A DNA stretch of 64,000 bases, from positions 3,832,149 through 3,896,148 of the forward strand of contig VZDJ01004378.1 in the NCBI GenBank assembly GCA_008694505.1, written 5' to 3'. A model generated the notes under the pieces. It saw only the letters and a program-made list of their open reading frames with translations. It was not told the origin of the DNA and did not search any database. Position 1 is the stretch's first letter. Every line of letters begins with the position of its first letter. Shown piece after piece: positions 1 through 13,000 of the stretch. Both the position numbers and the translations under genes were made by a program. The DNA comes from Cyanoderma ruficeps (Eukaryota; Chordata; Aves; Passeriformes; Timaliidae).

Positions 1-516
1 GGAATAAGATACTGGAAAGCAGCGGCACAGAAAGGGACATGGGGGTCCTGGTTGAGGGCAAGTTGAACAGGAGCCAGCAGTGCCCTACAGGCCAGAGAGC
101 CACCCGTGTCCTGGGGTGCATCAGGCACAGCATCACAGCCAGGCAAGGGAGGGGATTGTTCCGCTCTGCTCTGCACTGGGGCAGCGTCACCTCCAGTGCT
201 GGGGGCAGTTTTGGGTGCCACAAGAATGATAAAGAGCTTTTAGAGAGAGTCCAAAGCAGTCCAAGAAAGATGGTGAAAGGCCTTGAGGGGTAGCTGTATG
301 AGGAGTGGCTGAGGTCAGTTGCCTGCTCAGTCTGGAGCAGAGGAGACTGAGGGGAGACCTCATTGTGATCTTCAACATTCTCACAAGGGGAAGTGCAGGA
401 ACATACTATCTCTGGTGAGCAGTGACAGGACCCCAGGGGACAGCATGAAGCTGTATCATGAGGGGTCTAGGTTTGCTATTAGGAAATGCTTTTCATCCAG
501 AGGGTGATTTGAGCAT
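1..516 (+). mobile_element. CR1 LINE fragment (3' part of ORF2 and 3' UTR, no 3' terminus)
   Basis: The sequence follows the familiar CR1 order: the 'gacatgggggtcctggt' block from the C-terminal end of the reverse transcriptase ORF, then 'gagagagtccaaagcagtcc', then 'gaggagtggctgaggtcag' and 'gaggggagacctcattgtga', and finally 'cagagggtgatttgagcatgg'. It stops at the point where the consensus would continue into the last 150-200 bases. The reading frame is broken by stops and indels, so it is a dead copy. The SINE at 517-654 follows directly on the same strand. Confidence 0.85.
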
Positions 517-654
517 GGAGATTAGCTCAGTTGGTTAAAGCATGGGGCTAATCACACCAAGGGGGTGATTCAGTCCCAGCACGGGCCAGTCATTTAAGAG
601 TTGGACTGGATGGTTCCTTGCAGGTTCCTTCCAACTCAGAATATTCTGTGATTC
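517..654 (+). mobile_element. tRNA-Ile-derived SINE with CR1 tail (TguSINE1-type)
   Basis: The head (about 517-588) reads like a tRNA gene. It has an A-box-like 'tagctcagttggttaaagc', an anticodon region 'ggggctaatcacaccaa' resembling tRNA-Ile, and a B-box-like 'gtgattcagtccc' ending in 'acgggcca'. The tail (about 598-654) is a CR1 3' end: 'ggactggatggttccttgc', 'ccttccaactcagaa' and the terminal 'attctgtgattct'. This is the structure published for TguSINE1 of songbirds, which is mobilised by CR1-X. It is a retroposon, not a functional tRNA: the acceptor stem is not preserved. It supports a passerine origin for the window. Confidence 0.85.
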
Positions 655-2780
655 TTTTGAAAACTTTTGTTTAGAGATTTAATCTCATAAAATCCAATTA
701 AAATATCCAAACTAAATCTAAAGGTACTATACAGGTTTGCCTTTACTGATTTTTTTTTTCAAGACCATTAATAACATTCCTGCAAGTTTAAAGACAGGAA
801 TATAGCTGTATCACAAAAATCTGCAGTTTAATAAGCATTTATATATCCACTACTTACGTAAGGCAACCTACTTGGTCATAGTTGTTTTTTCATAGTTTTT
901 AGGCCTATAAATTTACTTGTGACATCATTATTATAAATGATTAGTTACAGATTTATATAATGTTTTATACAATGGTATTGAGGGGTAGGTCAATGGAAAA
1001 GAAAAACAGCATTCCCAAGGTATTCACTCCAGAAACTATTTTCACTGCATTCTTTAGCATTGGGTTTTTTCCTCCAACCATCATTACTATAATTAAAGAA
1101 ATTTTTAGGTTTTGAAAATTAAAAAAGTGAAAAATATTTAGTTTCATTGTTTGGTTTTGAAGGATTTTTCAGTCTTGACTGAGGCAGAAACTGGTCTTTT
1201 CCTAGGTAAAACCACTAGATGGCATTCCAAAATAGGACTTTGCTAAAGTTAAACAGTTTTCACATGAGAAGTATTAAAGGATTACTGACTTGAGTGAGGG
1301 CCAGTGCTGTCACATGAGTAATGAAAATTAATGGATTTCGCTAGTAAGTATTGAGCTGACCTGAGAGGAATCAAAATAAAATAAATTAAAAAAACAAACC
1401 CAAAGTCTAGTATTAATGATAGTGGATGAAATACTGCCAGTGGGGAGGTAAGGAAAGTTGCCAGAATATAGTAGCAACTACTGGAATTCTTTCTACTCTT
1501 CCACAGCTGAAACATTGCTGAACTCTCTTGTTCAGTTCTTTTCTCCACTTCTAAAGATGTATTTGTCATGTGATTATAAGCTCATTAATTGTGCTCCAGG
1601 GGAAAGGAAGTTCTTTTCATGGCTCACTGCTGTTGAAATTTGATATATGGTCTTTTAAAACTGAGTTTCACAGATAAAAACATACTCTCATCTTCTCCCT
1701 TTCAAAAATGCTCATCTGTGTCCTCCATCCAAGTCCTAATTTATTCCAAGAGGAATATGCTAGCAAGGTATAATTTGAAGGCTAACTAATGATTTTGCTT
1801 GATTTTTCTCTTTTGTTAGAAATACACAATGATGCAAAGAATTTTATAATCTGTTGTAATATGATAAGGTAAATCACTGCAAGCTTTAGAGTTAACAAAC
1901 TTTAGATCTTTAAAAAAATTTGAGATCATCTGATTGAAGTCGTGTGAGTAAAAAAGTACTTTATCTGCAAGGGTGGGAGCTAGTAGAGACAGAGCCTGTT
2001 ACACCAGAAAAACAACTTTCTTGTCACCAGAACAGAGCAAGTACTGGGGTTTTTGTCATTCCTAAACTGCCACCTGGCTGCTTAACCTGTCCCCAGTGGC
2101 TGTGTTCTGAACCTGAAACCAAAACCAATAGATGAGTGAAAGCTGCTTTTTATTATTATTTTAATATTCCAAGCTTATATGCTATTTCATTAGGGAAAAA
2201 AAAGTCATTGCAACTTGAAAATTAGTTTGAATGTTTAATTGACTATATAAAAGTGATAAAGTGACACAAATGACATTATCTTTCTATAGGATTAATGGCG
2301 ATCCTATTCTGGGAGTTCAAACAAGGTTTTAGAAGAAACAGCATTAGAATGGGAAATTTCTGTCCTTTTGATGGGAAGCAGGCCCAGTTTCAAGTGCCAT
2401 ACAATGTCTGGGAAACACGGTAACAATGATCATGGCATACAATTATTGAGTATCCGTTTAAATTCAATGCCTGCTGAAATGCTTTTTCAGGATTCTCCTG
2501 GAATTGCAACACAGAACTGTATATTTCACATCCGAAAGTTCTGTGATGTGACTGTCCCCTCTGTTTTTTTGTAGCATGCTGAAAACATTTGCAGGAGTTG
2601 TGTCAGAAATGGCACCTCAAACACCAGGAAATTCAATTTCATATGGTTTTCATTCTGGTTTATATGTCTTTAATTTCCACTTAACAGTCTCACTCCTCAC
2701 ACCACGGACCCTCCAGGGAGAACAGCACTATGAGGCACAACACACGTGCAGGCAGCACCACACAGCTCGTAAGTGACGGT
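655..2780. other. Upstream AT-rich intergenic DNA, no gene recognised
   Basis: Only short unrelated open frames occur here, none with splice sites or recognisable protein similarity. In mammals NDUFA5 is the neighbour on this side of IQUB. I looked for its short exons on both strands and saw none, so it presumably lies outside the window. Confidence 0.6.
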
Positions 2781-2929
2781 GTGTAGCCCGAAGGCTGCCA
2801 ACACTCACACACAACATCCTTTCTCGATATCCAACACTTCTGGGGGTTTAGTACAACTTCTGCTACCATCTACAGCACAAGGATATAAGGAAAAACGGTG
2901 TTTTCGTACATCAGTGCCGCTATGGGCTG

Positions 2930-3400
2930 GTAAGAGCTCATCATGGCCCTGCTCAGGGTCACAGCGTAGGCACGGCCACTGCGGCTGTGCAAGCACTGAG
3001 GCCACTTCAGGCCCGGGTTCGTGCAGGTGCTGTGGGCTGGAGGGAACCAGAGGAGTTGCTCGTCCTCTCGCACCGCTTCCTCTTCCCTCTCTCGCTGGCC
3101 CTTCTCGTCCCCGGTACGTTTTCAGTCAGCACGGCGCGGCCCGGCCCCGCTGCCCAGTGCGCACGCTCGTCCTCCCGGGGGCCCGGCCCGGTTGCCGTGG
3201 CTACCGCGCCGCCGCCGGCCCGCCCGGAGCTCCGCCGGGCCGGGAGGTGCCGCGGAGGGGGGTGCGGGGGTCCCACCCGTGCGCCGAGCGGCCGCCGCAG
3301 CCCCGGCCCCGGAGCGCACCGTGCCAGGGGCCGCCCGCCTGCCCGAGCGGTTTGGTATCCCCGGCCTCCCGCCGCGAGTTGCGTCCCGCGTCGTGCGGGT
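2930..3400. promoter_or_regulatory. CpG island, probable IQUB promoter
   Basis: GC content and CpG density rise abruptly, especially 3125-3395 with runs such as 'cgcggcccggccccgctgcc' and many CCGG, GCGC and CCGCC words, against an AT-rich background on both sides. It lies 400-900 bases upstream of the first IQUB coding exon. A CpG island just before a gene start is the usual vertebrate promoter layout. Long open frames on both strands here come from the lack of AT-rich stop codons, not from coding function. Whether it also fires leftward cannot be seen. Confidence 0.7.
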
Positions 3401-3694
3401 TTGATTGTGGTTTTATGTTGAAGGATATGGGCTTAGGACTCTTCCAGCCCGTGTCATTTCGGTGGCAACTCGGAAAACCATAAAGGTGTCCTGTCTCTGG
3501 GTAATAATCCCTTGGACCACCTTGTTCTATAGGCAGAAAACAAGTGGTAAAAAGAACTGTGCTAGCTACCTGCCTTGGAGTATTACATTTGGTAAACGCC
3601 AGCCGAAAGTGCTTTCTGTTCGGTGGAAGCAAAGATCTCATGCTGTTCTCAATAGGCCTTTTGGGAATAGATACAGGAAAAGCTTTTCAGAACA
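3400..3694 (+). other. IQUB: Probable non-coding first exon (5' UTR) of IQUB
   Basis: The stretch runs from the downstream edge of the CpG island to a good donor, 'aaca|gtaagt' at 3695. The next acceptor, 'attcttgcag' ending at 3771, would remove a short intron of 77 bases and place the ATG 32 bases into the following exon. The left edge is a guess because no transcription start can be read. Direct continuation without splicing is also possible. Confidence 0.4.
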
Positions 3695-3802
3695 GTAAGT
3701 TACCCATAATTCTTGTAGTAGAAATGTGCCAGTAATGTAATTTATAGTAGATCTTGTGATTATTCTTGCAGAAAGAATATCATGCAACTGATGCTTTAAG
3801 AA

Positions 3803-4031
3803 ATGGAAGATGCATCAGATAGCTTTGAAGTTGTTACATCAGAAGGGTCAGGTGCAGAGCGATCACCTGCATCCTCACAAGGAGAAGCAGTGGAAGAGGC
3901 TGAGGACCCAGCAGAGGAACCTCTGCTTCCAGAATCTGCAGGTACTGCACAGTCAGAGGAGGGCTGGGACCAGCAGTCTCCTTCTCAAAATTCAGTACTA
4001 CCAGAAAATACAGCAAATGGGACAGAGACAG
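3803..4031 (+). CDS. IQUB: IQUB coding exon 1
   Basis: The exon probably starts at 3772 after 'ttcttgcag'; translation starts at the first in-frame ATG, 3803. It encodes about 76 residues, acidic and rich in Ser, Glu and Pro, with no fold recognised. The donor is 'gacag|gtacag' and the exon ends in phase 1. N-terminal regions of IQUB are poorly conserved, so the assignment rests on frame continuity with exon 2. Confidence 0.75.
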
Positions 4032-7000
4032 GTACAGAAGTCGTTTAAATGTTGGGCATTAATGGTTTAAAGAGATACTTTGTTTCTTCAATTTGGTTAT
4101 AGCTTCTTGCAACCCCATACACCCTCATTCTGTTTATACTTGGTGGGATGTGGTCCTGCAGTAACTTTTTAAATTCTCGTATGAAACGTACTCCAAAGGT
4201 AAGAAATGTATTCTTTATCTCGAACTGTAATAGTAGTTTCTAGATGGCATTTTATAGAATGATCCTTATTTCCAGAAATGTGTATGAGTAGGTATACATA
4301 TTTTGTGTGTGCATTTAAATATTAGGAAAAAGTTTTTTACGGAAAGAGTGATAAAGTACTGAAATGGTCTGCCCAGGGAGGTGGTGGAGTCACCATCCCT
4401 GGATGTGTTTTAAAAAAGACTGGATGTGGCACTTGCTGCTATGGTTTATTTGAGGTGTTAGGGCATGGGTTGGAATCAATGATCTTGAAGGTCCCTTCCA
4501 ACCTAATCATTCTGTGATTCTGTGAAATTAAGTTTAGCCAATATTATAGAAATCACCTTACTATTTTACCTTTCTTAGATTCCCCTCTAACTTACCTCCC
4601 ACCCTTCCTTATCCTTGTCTTTCTCCTGCGGTCATCCAAATGCTCCATCATTTCTTACACCTGTTCTTCAGTGTTCTGGGTGTCTTCAGTCACTTCCTCT
4701 TCCCAGCACAGTGAATAACTATTCCTAGTATGGACTTCCTGACTACTTTCCTCTTGGCTGGGCTGCATTCATCTGTTCTCAATCTGAGTAGCTGGCTAGG
4801 AATGTCTTTATGTGGTGACACTATTATATTACATATTGCCTTTAAAATTGTATGATAATACTATTTCAGCTTTCAAATAGACTGTCTGTACAGCTGAAAA
4901 AACTATGATTATGCTGTGTGGCAGTGTTATAATAAAATCATCCTGGAGGAAACTTGAAAGAGTTATTTGTTTGTTTTGAGAAGCTTCTCAGAAGTGAATT
5001 TTGGTTTTATTTTTAGCAAGCATGATTGAGGATAATGAAATACTTAGGGAGACTGGGCCTGATTTTGATGAAACTGACCAGTATGAGAATCAGGAACATT
5101 TTTTTGGAGAAGTCATTCAACAAGATTACTACATGCCTGATGTCATAACTGTGAGGGTACAAACAGGTAAATGCTGGGTTTACACGTTTATCAATACATA
5201 TATAATTGTGGTCTAATCTAGATGTGTTGCTGAAAGAAACTATACTTATATTTTGGAATTTCCATTTTAACAGGTTCAGATTCATTTCAAGACGTACTTG
5301 TAAAAATTGAAAGACCTACCTATAATAAACCGTTTCTGGGTGGATTTAGGAACGTGTCAACAGGAGTAGAATTTCATAATGCAGGATCACAAACAAAACC
5401 CAAAAAACGACCTGACAAAGGAATTCAATTACTTTGTAAGGAAACACAGGTAAAGGCTTCGTAATGTCTTTTTAGAATGTTGTTTTTTCCAAATGGAATA
5501 GAATGCTGACACTGTTTCTGGTAGGAAAGAGGAAGTGAATCTGAGATAAATGTGCAAATGAAAGTATTTAGTGGACAAATATCATTAGTCTTGTGATTCT
5601 TATTGCAAATAGATAATTTTGCCACTTAATGTAGTTAGGAAAAAAATCTCTGAGTATTTTCTTCTCATCTGACATGCATTTTTTCCCCAGACGGTTGTGG
5701 AAAAAAATAAGCCACAACAAACAAGAAATACAACATCAACACAGATGACTAAAATTGGCCTTTATGTATCAAACATGACTGACAAACTAATAACTCCTGG
5801 GAAGTATTTTACAGCGGAGGAGTACCATAAACGTAGACTTGAAGCAGTAAGTCCTTCTCCGTTTGAAACTATTTGTAAAATAATGCATTGTGAAGGTCAT
5901 CTGAATATTCAGTGAGTGTTCAGAGTGTTCAAAGACTGAATTTAAAAGTGAACTGTAAAATGTCTTCTTCTGTCATCTTTCAGATACAGGGGAAGCATGT
6001 GTTTGCTCTGTGGTTTTAGTGACATTTGATACCTTGCAATCTCTTAAATATTAAGAATGCTGAATTTATTGTTTTCTGTCTCACAGTGACAGTTAAGTTT
6101 CTATGTAGAGCACTAAGGATTAAGAGAGCTTTCAGGATTAAAACAGGTTTATTCCAACAATATTCTTGTGATCTCTTTGGAAGAATCTAAGCTACATGCT
6201 TAACATGTGACCCGAAATAGGTGGAGGATTGGGTTGGGATTGAGGAGATGAGTTTTGTGTTGTCCGTTTGGTTGGGTTTTTTATCAGACTTAGGAGGCTA
6301 CCTTGAGCAAACTGATCTGTTTTGGATTCTGTTCAAGCTCCCTGCTTTGGCATGAAGGTAGAAATGGGCTGTTCAAACACAGGCAGTGGGGGGTCTGTGG
6401 GTCTGTGGGGTTTTCTGGTGCACTGAGTTGCTTCATGAAGGTAATTCAGATTGCAGTTTCTGCATATTCATTGTGCACAGGATGCTATTTAGGCATTTCA
6501 CACTTCTTTTTGGAAACCATGTACTCCGTGACTGTACATCTAACTCAAGTATGCCCTAAACTGTGTTAGGTGAGCCACTGCTTTGTAAATGCTCTAGTTA
6601 TTAATTTGATTGCTGAAAATAGACAGTCTGAATCCAGCTGGATGGAGAAACAGTTGATTCCCCAAGTGTCTAAGTAGAATAATTGTATTGGTAATTATAC
6701 TGACATGGTTGGCAAGACCTTTGACATTTTCTGAGTAGAAGTTTTCTTGTAAGAACTTCTTAAATCGGTCAGCTTTAGCTGACAGCAATGACATCTTGTA
6801 GAAGTGGAACCCAAGTAGGGAGTAATTTCCTCAGGAATATCAATATGTTGTATTGTGGTCTTTATTGAAGTTATTGAAATCTGTAGTGTATCTATAGGTA
6901 ATTTATGATGCACAATGGAGAGATGTCAGCTTGGTGTTGATTCATGTTCATTGATTTGCACAGTGCAGTATAGGTCCATATTGAAATACTATTTGAAGAT

Positions 7001-10000
7001 AGATTCAAGAGAAGTTTTAGATTAAGATATTGCCTGAGACAGTGTATTAGTATGATTTTGTGGTTGATAGCGTTCAATGCTGAACAATTCTCAGTATCTC
7101 ATGGTATTGACCTGCCTAAACTCCTTGTAGTGAAAGTGCTAACTCAGCCAGAAAAAGGTGAGGCTTGTGCAGTATCCTCCCTTAACATACTGTAGACATT
7201 TCCCCAGTCCTCAATAGCCACAGCTTGGGAAGGTCAATGATTTAATTTTCTTTTCTCATTTCTGTCAAAACTGCATTAGTAATTTCACTTTCATTATTTG
7301 TTCACGAATAAAATGCAGTTGATTTTGTGTCTACGTGCTGATTTTTGTAACTAGAAATATAAAAGAAATGTGTCTACATTCCCACTCTGTAAATTGGTAG
7401 TAAGATAAAGAAAAGAATAAAAACAGTACATGGCAAAAGACATTTTAAGGGGAGATTTGAAAATGAAAAATAGATATTTAAATGTAGTTTATATTTTGAT
7501 TTGATTATTTGAACCTATTCTATCCACTGTACTCACTGGTTAAATTCCTGCAGTTACCTAACTGAGTAATCACACTGGTGCCTAAACTAATAGTACATGA
7601 CTGATTTTTGTAACATTTAAATTAGTTTCACTACAAGAAAAATCTTAGAAAATGTAGTTAGGGAGCTGGAGAAAAGCAAAGTTAAAAAAATACTATGCTA
7701 CAAAATACTATGTTGTTTTGTTTTAGATTTACAATTCTTTGGTATTGTATCAAATCTAGGTAATAGTATTACAGAAATATTTCCGTCGTTGGCATGCCAT
7801 AAATTTAGTACAAAATCTGAAGGAGCAAAGAAGGTTAAGGCTGGCATTGGAGGCACAAGAAGAATTACAGAAAAAAAAGGAGAAAGAAGATAAATTGAGG
7901 AGGGAGTATGAGAAAAAATTGAACCCTAAAACAAAAGAAGACTTTGAGCTACTGTACCATGACTTGGAATGTAAGTTTTCTTAAAGAGATATCCTTAAAG
8001 CAAAAAAATAGTACAGTTTGTTTAAAACCAACTTAGGGGTTTTACGTGTTTTTATAGGTACTTCCATGATTTTTTTCCACTTTACAGTGGAATTTGTTTC
8101 ATTTTAAAATAATTATTTTACCTTCATGTATTATTAGAAACAGAAAGAAGGCCTTGATGCTCTGTAAGCACTGTTCAGCAGTAACTAAACATCCAGGTGC
8201 TACCAACATCCAAGGATGTTGGATGACTAAAAATTAACTCAATCACAGTCAAAACCAGTACACCTTTATAGGAAATAACTGGCTTGTAGAATAATGCTAT
8301 TTGGGAGTTTTATTAACTTTTTTTAAATTTATGTCTAAAGTTAAGTTCAGCTAGAAGAAGAAAAAGGGGTTTTTTTAGATCAGAGTTACTTTTATTTTTC
8401 ACTTTACGTTTAAGGTGCTGAAAACAATTCTGTGAAGAAATTAGTATTAAGATCCATAATTCGTCATTTGCTATAGACTCTTTTATATAAAAATGAATTA
8501 AATTTTTGTTCAGAATTTTACAACGTATGACAGAAGTTATTCCTTTTGTCTTGGTTGTCCTCTACTGATGCTTTTTCTCCTTTCTAGTTCATTCTGCGTT
8601 TCACAAAACTCTGTTGTCAAAATTTTAAAAATCTCTTCGGAGTTCTGCATTTTGAAAGTCATACATTTCCTGTTCTTGGAGTAGATGGTGTCTAATACAG
8701 GCAAACATCTCTAAACTTTTCCAGAAAAATAATGTGAATACTGCAGATAATTGACATAAAACCTTACAAGAATCTAATGGTGCAAATTGAACAATTTTCC
8801 TTTTGGAAAAATAGAAACAGTCAAAAGCTGTGTGCTTGTACCAGCATAAAATGAAACAGCAAGACAAATTTTGGTTTTTTACAATGTCTCTTAAAGTCAG
8901 AGGTTTGTGCTGTGACTTTTAACAACTCTTATGTTATCTAGGCTATAGTGCTTTATGGTATAGCTCTGTGGCAGTTTTGATATTGTCCCTGTAGCAGAAC
9001 TGACCTAATGGATTACCTACTTCGTTACAGAGCCACCTGCCCTACCTTAAACCATCTCTGCTCTTTCTTCAGTGGTAAACTGAGCATAAATTTGGTAACA
9101 TGTGTTATTCATAGAGCTTAGGATCACGATTCAAGAATTCCCAAGTTATGCACTAATCCTTTAATGCTGTCATACTTTGTGTGGCATTGAACAAGTTGCT
9201 TTGTCTGAATTAATAAATGATTTATAAATATCACTGTTCGTGACAAATGTAAAAATTATTGCTTGTCTTGAACTTTGCAATTGTTGGAATGGTATCTTCA
9301 TGAGATTTGTGGTTTGTTTGGGGTTGTCTACCCCCATCTTTTCCTTTGTGGAAAGTTTACTTTTCACTTCCCAAGTCAAGTCCTTTTAAAGGTGTATCTC
9401 ACTAAGTAATCAAAAGCCAAGGTACTCAAATAGTACTTTTTTCCATGCCACTTGAAGAAGTTTTACTATTTGGAATCTGATTTTCTGCAATATTTTCTTC
9501 GAGAAGGGGCTTCCAGACTAGTGTTCTATCAGATGTATGACCCTTTTTTTTTTTTTTTTTCTNTTTTTTTTTTTTTTTTTCTTTTTTTCAAAGTGCAAAA
9601 AGTATTACTTGCAGTAGAAACAACCAAGTTCAGTTCAAGTTATGGAAGAGTGCTTATCTTCATTATATTTTTAGATTTGAAACTTATGGTTATGCAAGTG
9701 CCTCTTGCTTAATTTAATGACTTTGGATTCAAAAATAATAAAACTTCCAGTCAAGAATGTTCAGGAATTTCACATCTAGGCAACCTGAAAATAGCATGTG
9801 CCACTTTAGAACTGAACAAATTCCAGTATTTGGAATGGTTTTTTTTTAACATTTTGTTAAAAATAATGGTCTGGTATCAATCTCACTGTTTAGTTTTTGT
9901 TAACTGGTGTTGACTAGTTGCTTCTCTACAAGGAGATTTGCAGTCATGCTCTTCATTTTAATAGAGCTTAATGATTCTAAGAAGTTGGGGGATTTTTCCT

Positions 10001-13000
10001 ACCTGCATCTGAAACAATTTTGCATTCTTATAGTGCCAACAGTTTGCACAAGCTGAATCATTGTGACAGTAATAGAATGAGCCTATTGTCCTCCAGGGAT
10101 CTCTGAAGGTTATTGCTGCAATCACAACAGGGTTACTATTACAGGGTCACCCAGTACAAGCAATTCCTGGTGGTACAAAAACTTGCCTGTTTACTATATA
10201 GTGCATATGAGGTCTAGCTATATATTCAGCATGTCTGCATAGGCATTTATTATTTATTTGAGAAGTACGAACTATTTTACTTTAGAAACACTGGAATAAA
10301 AACTGTAATGAGTAAAATCTCTACCTATAGAATAGATAATTTAAGGGAAGTGTTTTAACTTGGTTGCATGTAAATGGGGAATCAAGAGGCCAGTATCCAT
10401 GGTGAGTGACATCTTAATTTCTGAAAGGATAAAACTGCTCACTGTATTTATCAGCTCCACCTTAGAAGTTGCTGCCCCCTCCAGGCAAAATATAGGTTTA
10501 TGTAAATTAACTCTATATAGTGCTGTTGTTTGCTGAATTGGCTTTATTTAAAATATATCTTAGGGTTCTCAGAACTTGTCCGATAGCTGTCATGTTACAG
10601 CTTGAAGAGCCTTAAGGAAATGAATTAAAATATTTAAAAATTGAAAACATAAGGTATTGTAGATAAGAAGCCACAGGCAGAAAATAAGCTTTCCTCCTTT
10701 CCCTCCTCCTGCCTCTAATCTTACCTGATCCAGGATGTTACAGGCTTTTTCAGTGCATCACATATTGGATGGTTTTCTTTAACTGGGTTTTGCTTTTGCG
10801 TAACCGTTCTGGGATGATTAACAATGCTTTGAGGTGTTATTCAGGAATGTTGAAGTTCTGGAACTTATAAAATTCCCTACAAAACTCCAGAGATATTTGA
10901 ACTGGATCAGACTCTTCAGAGAGGCCAGGAATTGTTACAGGATATGCAAAGGCAGTAAATACAGTTTGATTTTACAAGCAGATTTCTCTAAAGCCCTGTA
11001 TTGGCAGCCTAAGCATCAGGGGGTCAGATTCTCATACAGCATGTACTGATCCATGTGCTGCTGTCATGACCATCCCGTGGCTTCTTCTGTGGCCACTTTC
11101 ATCCACTTGGAGGGTTATCTTGTAGAAGAGGAAAGGAAGAGTAAAGCAATGACTGTCGAGTTATTAATGTATATTCATGTGCCTTGGATGGCAAAAGGTG
11201 ATACCACTGCAATATCCCGAGGAAGACCTGGAGTGTTAAATGTGACTGTCAGTCAAGGTTTACCTTGGTTTTGGAGGACTTCAAGCTTCTTTAGATTTTA
11301 CTCATTTATGCAGGGAGAAGCAGTAATATTCTCAGCACTGAGTACTAGTGGTACCACAGTAAGATGCAGCCATTTCATCATATATTCCCACAGGAGCTAA
11401 ATTCTTTTTCTCACATAGAGCTTCTTTTTCTCCTACTCATCTTTGAGTTTGGAGTACAAATTGGCAGTCTGGAATTGATGTATACACACATACTCTCACA
11501 GAACATCTGTATAATTTACATTCATTTCTAGGCCATCTTGCATTTACTGAAAGTAGCCAAAACCATCAATTCCCTAAAATGGAAACTGGCTTTTAGTGAA
11601 TATTGAAAGAAAAGTCAATTATGTTGTTTCTTAAATATGAAAGCAGAAGTTTTGCTGGAAAGCATCTTGTTAACAATACCCCAAATATTTGTGTCTGCAG
11701 TATGGATGCAGGAAGAGACTGAGCAAATTAACAGAACTTTTACTGGAGCTGAAAGAAAGGCAGCACTTTGTGCACTTCTGGAAGAAGAGACACAGCTCAT
11801 TGCTTGCATTGGGATGCACAGACTAGATGCCAATGTGGATAATCAACAAAAAGCAATACTGCACCTTCTGGGTAAGGTCAGTAATTAGGCTGATCATAAA
11901 GAGTAGCAAAGTACAGGAACAGAAAATGCACCTGCAAAGTACAAAAAGTAACTTCTGTCGTTTTTAACAGTTAATCATGTGAATGCTAATGTTATAGATG
12001 TCCAAATTATGTGGTTGTTCACATCAATACAGTAAATTTCTTTTTCTAAGCTGAGCATTTCATAGCTGTCAGATCAATTGAAGGTTGAACAGGCTGTTAA
12101 CTATAAAAAACATAAACAATAAATATAATAAATTATAATAATACAAATATGCTTCAGGAAGTAAATTTTTCATTAATTTCCCAAATGAGCTTAGGCCTCT
12201 GGTCATCATATGTCTGTCTTTAAAAAAAGCATTTACTCTGTTTTCCTCTATAAAGAAGAGTTTGAATCTGATGTTAAACTCAGTTATTAAATTACTAACT
12301 TTAGTTCCATTAGAACTGGAGATTTCATTCTGGTATAGTCTTGGGGATGATATTTAAGGTAGGTGTTCCTCAGTCTTTATAAAAAAATATGAGAATTCCT
12401 TCATTCACAAAGGTGATTTAAAATGGCATTAAACTCAATGGTACTTTAATGTAAAATATAGAAAGTCTTGTCCTTTTAGGTAGACATCTAGCCACTGGAA
12501 AAAAATAATATTTTATTTTCAAAGTATGTGACATGATTATGAAAAAAAATACAGCAACAAAAATGGGTTTTAGCTATTATTATTACTTTTATTTTTATTT
12601 TTAAATGTTGACTGTTTAGTGCTCAATAGTAAAAATGGCGGTTTTGTCCAAAAGAGACTTTTTTCATTCTTTTTATTACTGATGCAGGGGAGGTGAACTC
12701 TAAATGTGATTTGATAAAACGTATTACATTTCTCATTATGAACAAATTGCTTACCTGAAATGTTGGTGGAACCGTTACCACATTTATTGCTGTGGTATGA
12801 CTGTTTTCTGTCTTACTGCTTTCTACAATGAAAAAAAACCCAGAAAACCAAATAATTTGAATTTTTGAAAGCCTTGAATCATTTGTATGTTTAATGTTTG
12901 CTTCTACTACTTACAGTCTACTACTTACTAGTCTTTTCTGTTGCCTTCTAAGAAAAAGAAGCATGGAACAGTCAAAGCAAATGTATTTCTCTCTTAACTC

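Noticed and set aside
521..590. A tRNA-Ile gene
   Set aside because: The stem pairings are not kept and it continues directly into a CR1 tail, so it is the head of a SINE.
1..2780. NDUFA5, expected upstream by mammalian gene order
   Set aside because: No exon resembling it on either strand.
2773..3641. Long open frames on both strands across the CpG island (up to 236 codons on the plus strand, 146 on the minus)
   Set aside because: They overlap one another in several frames, are rich in Arg, Pro and Gly from CpG composition, and match no family. GC-rich DNA simply lacks stop codons.
4100..4197. Possible extra IQUB exon between 'gttatag' and 'ccaaag|gtaaga'
   Set aside because: In the phase required after exon 1 it meets a stop codon; in the open frame it does not join and does not resemble a ubiquitin fold.
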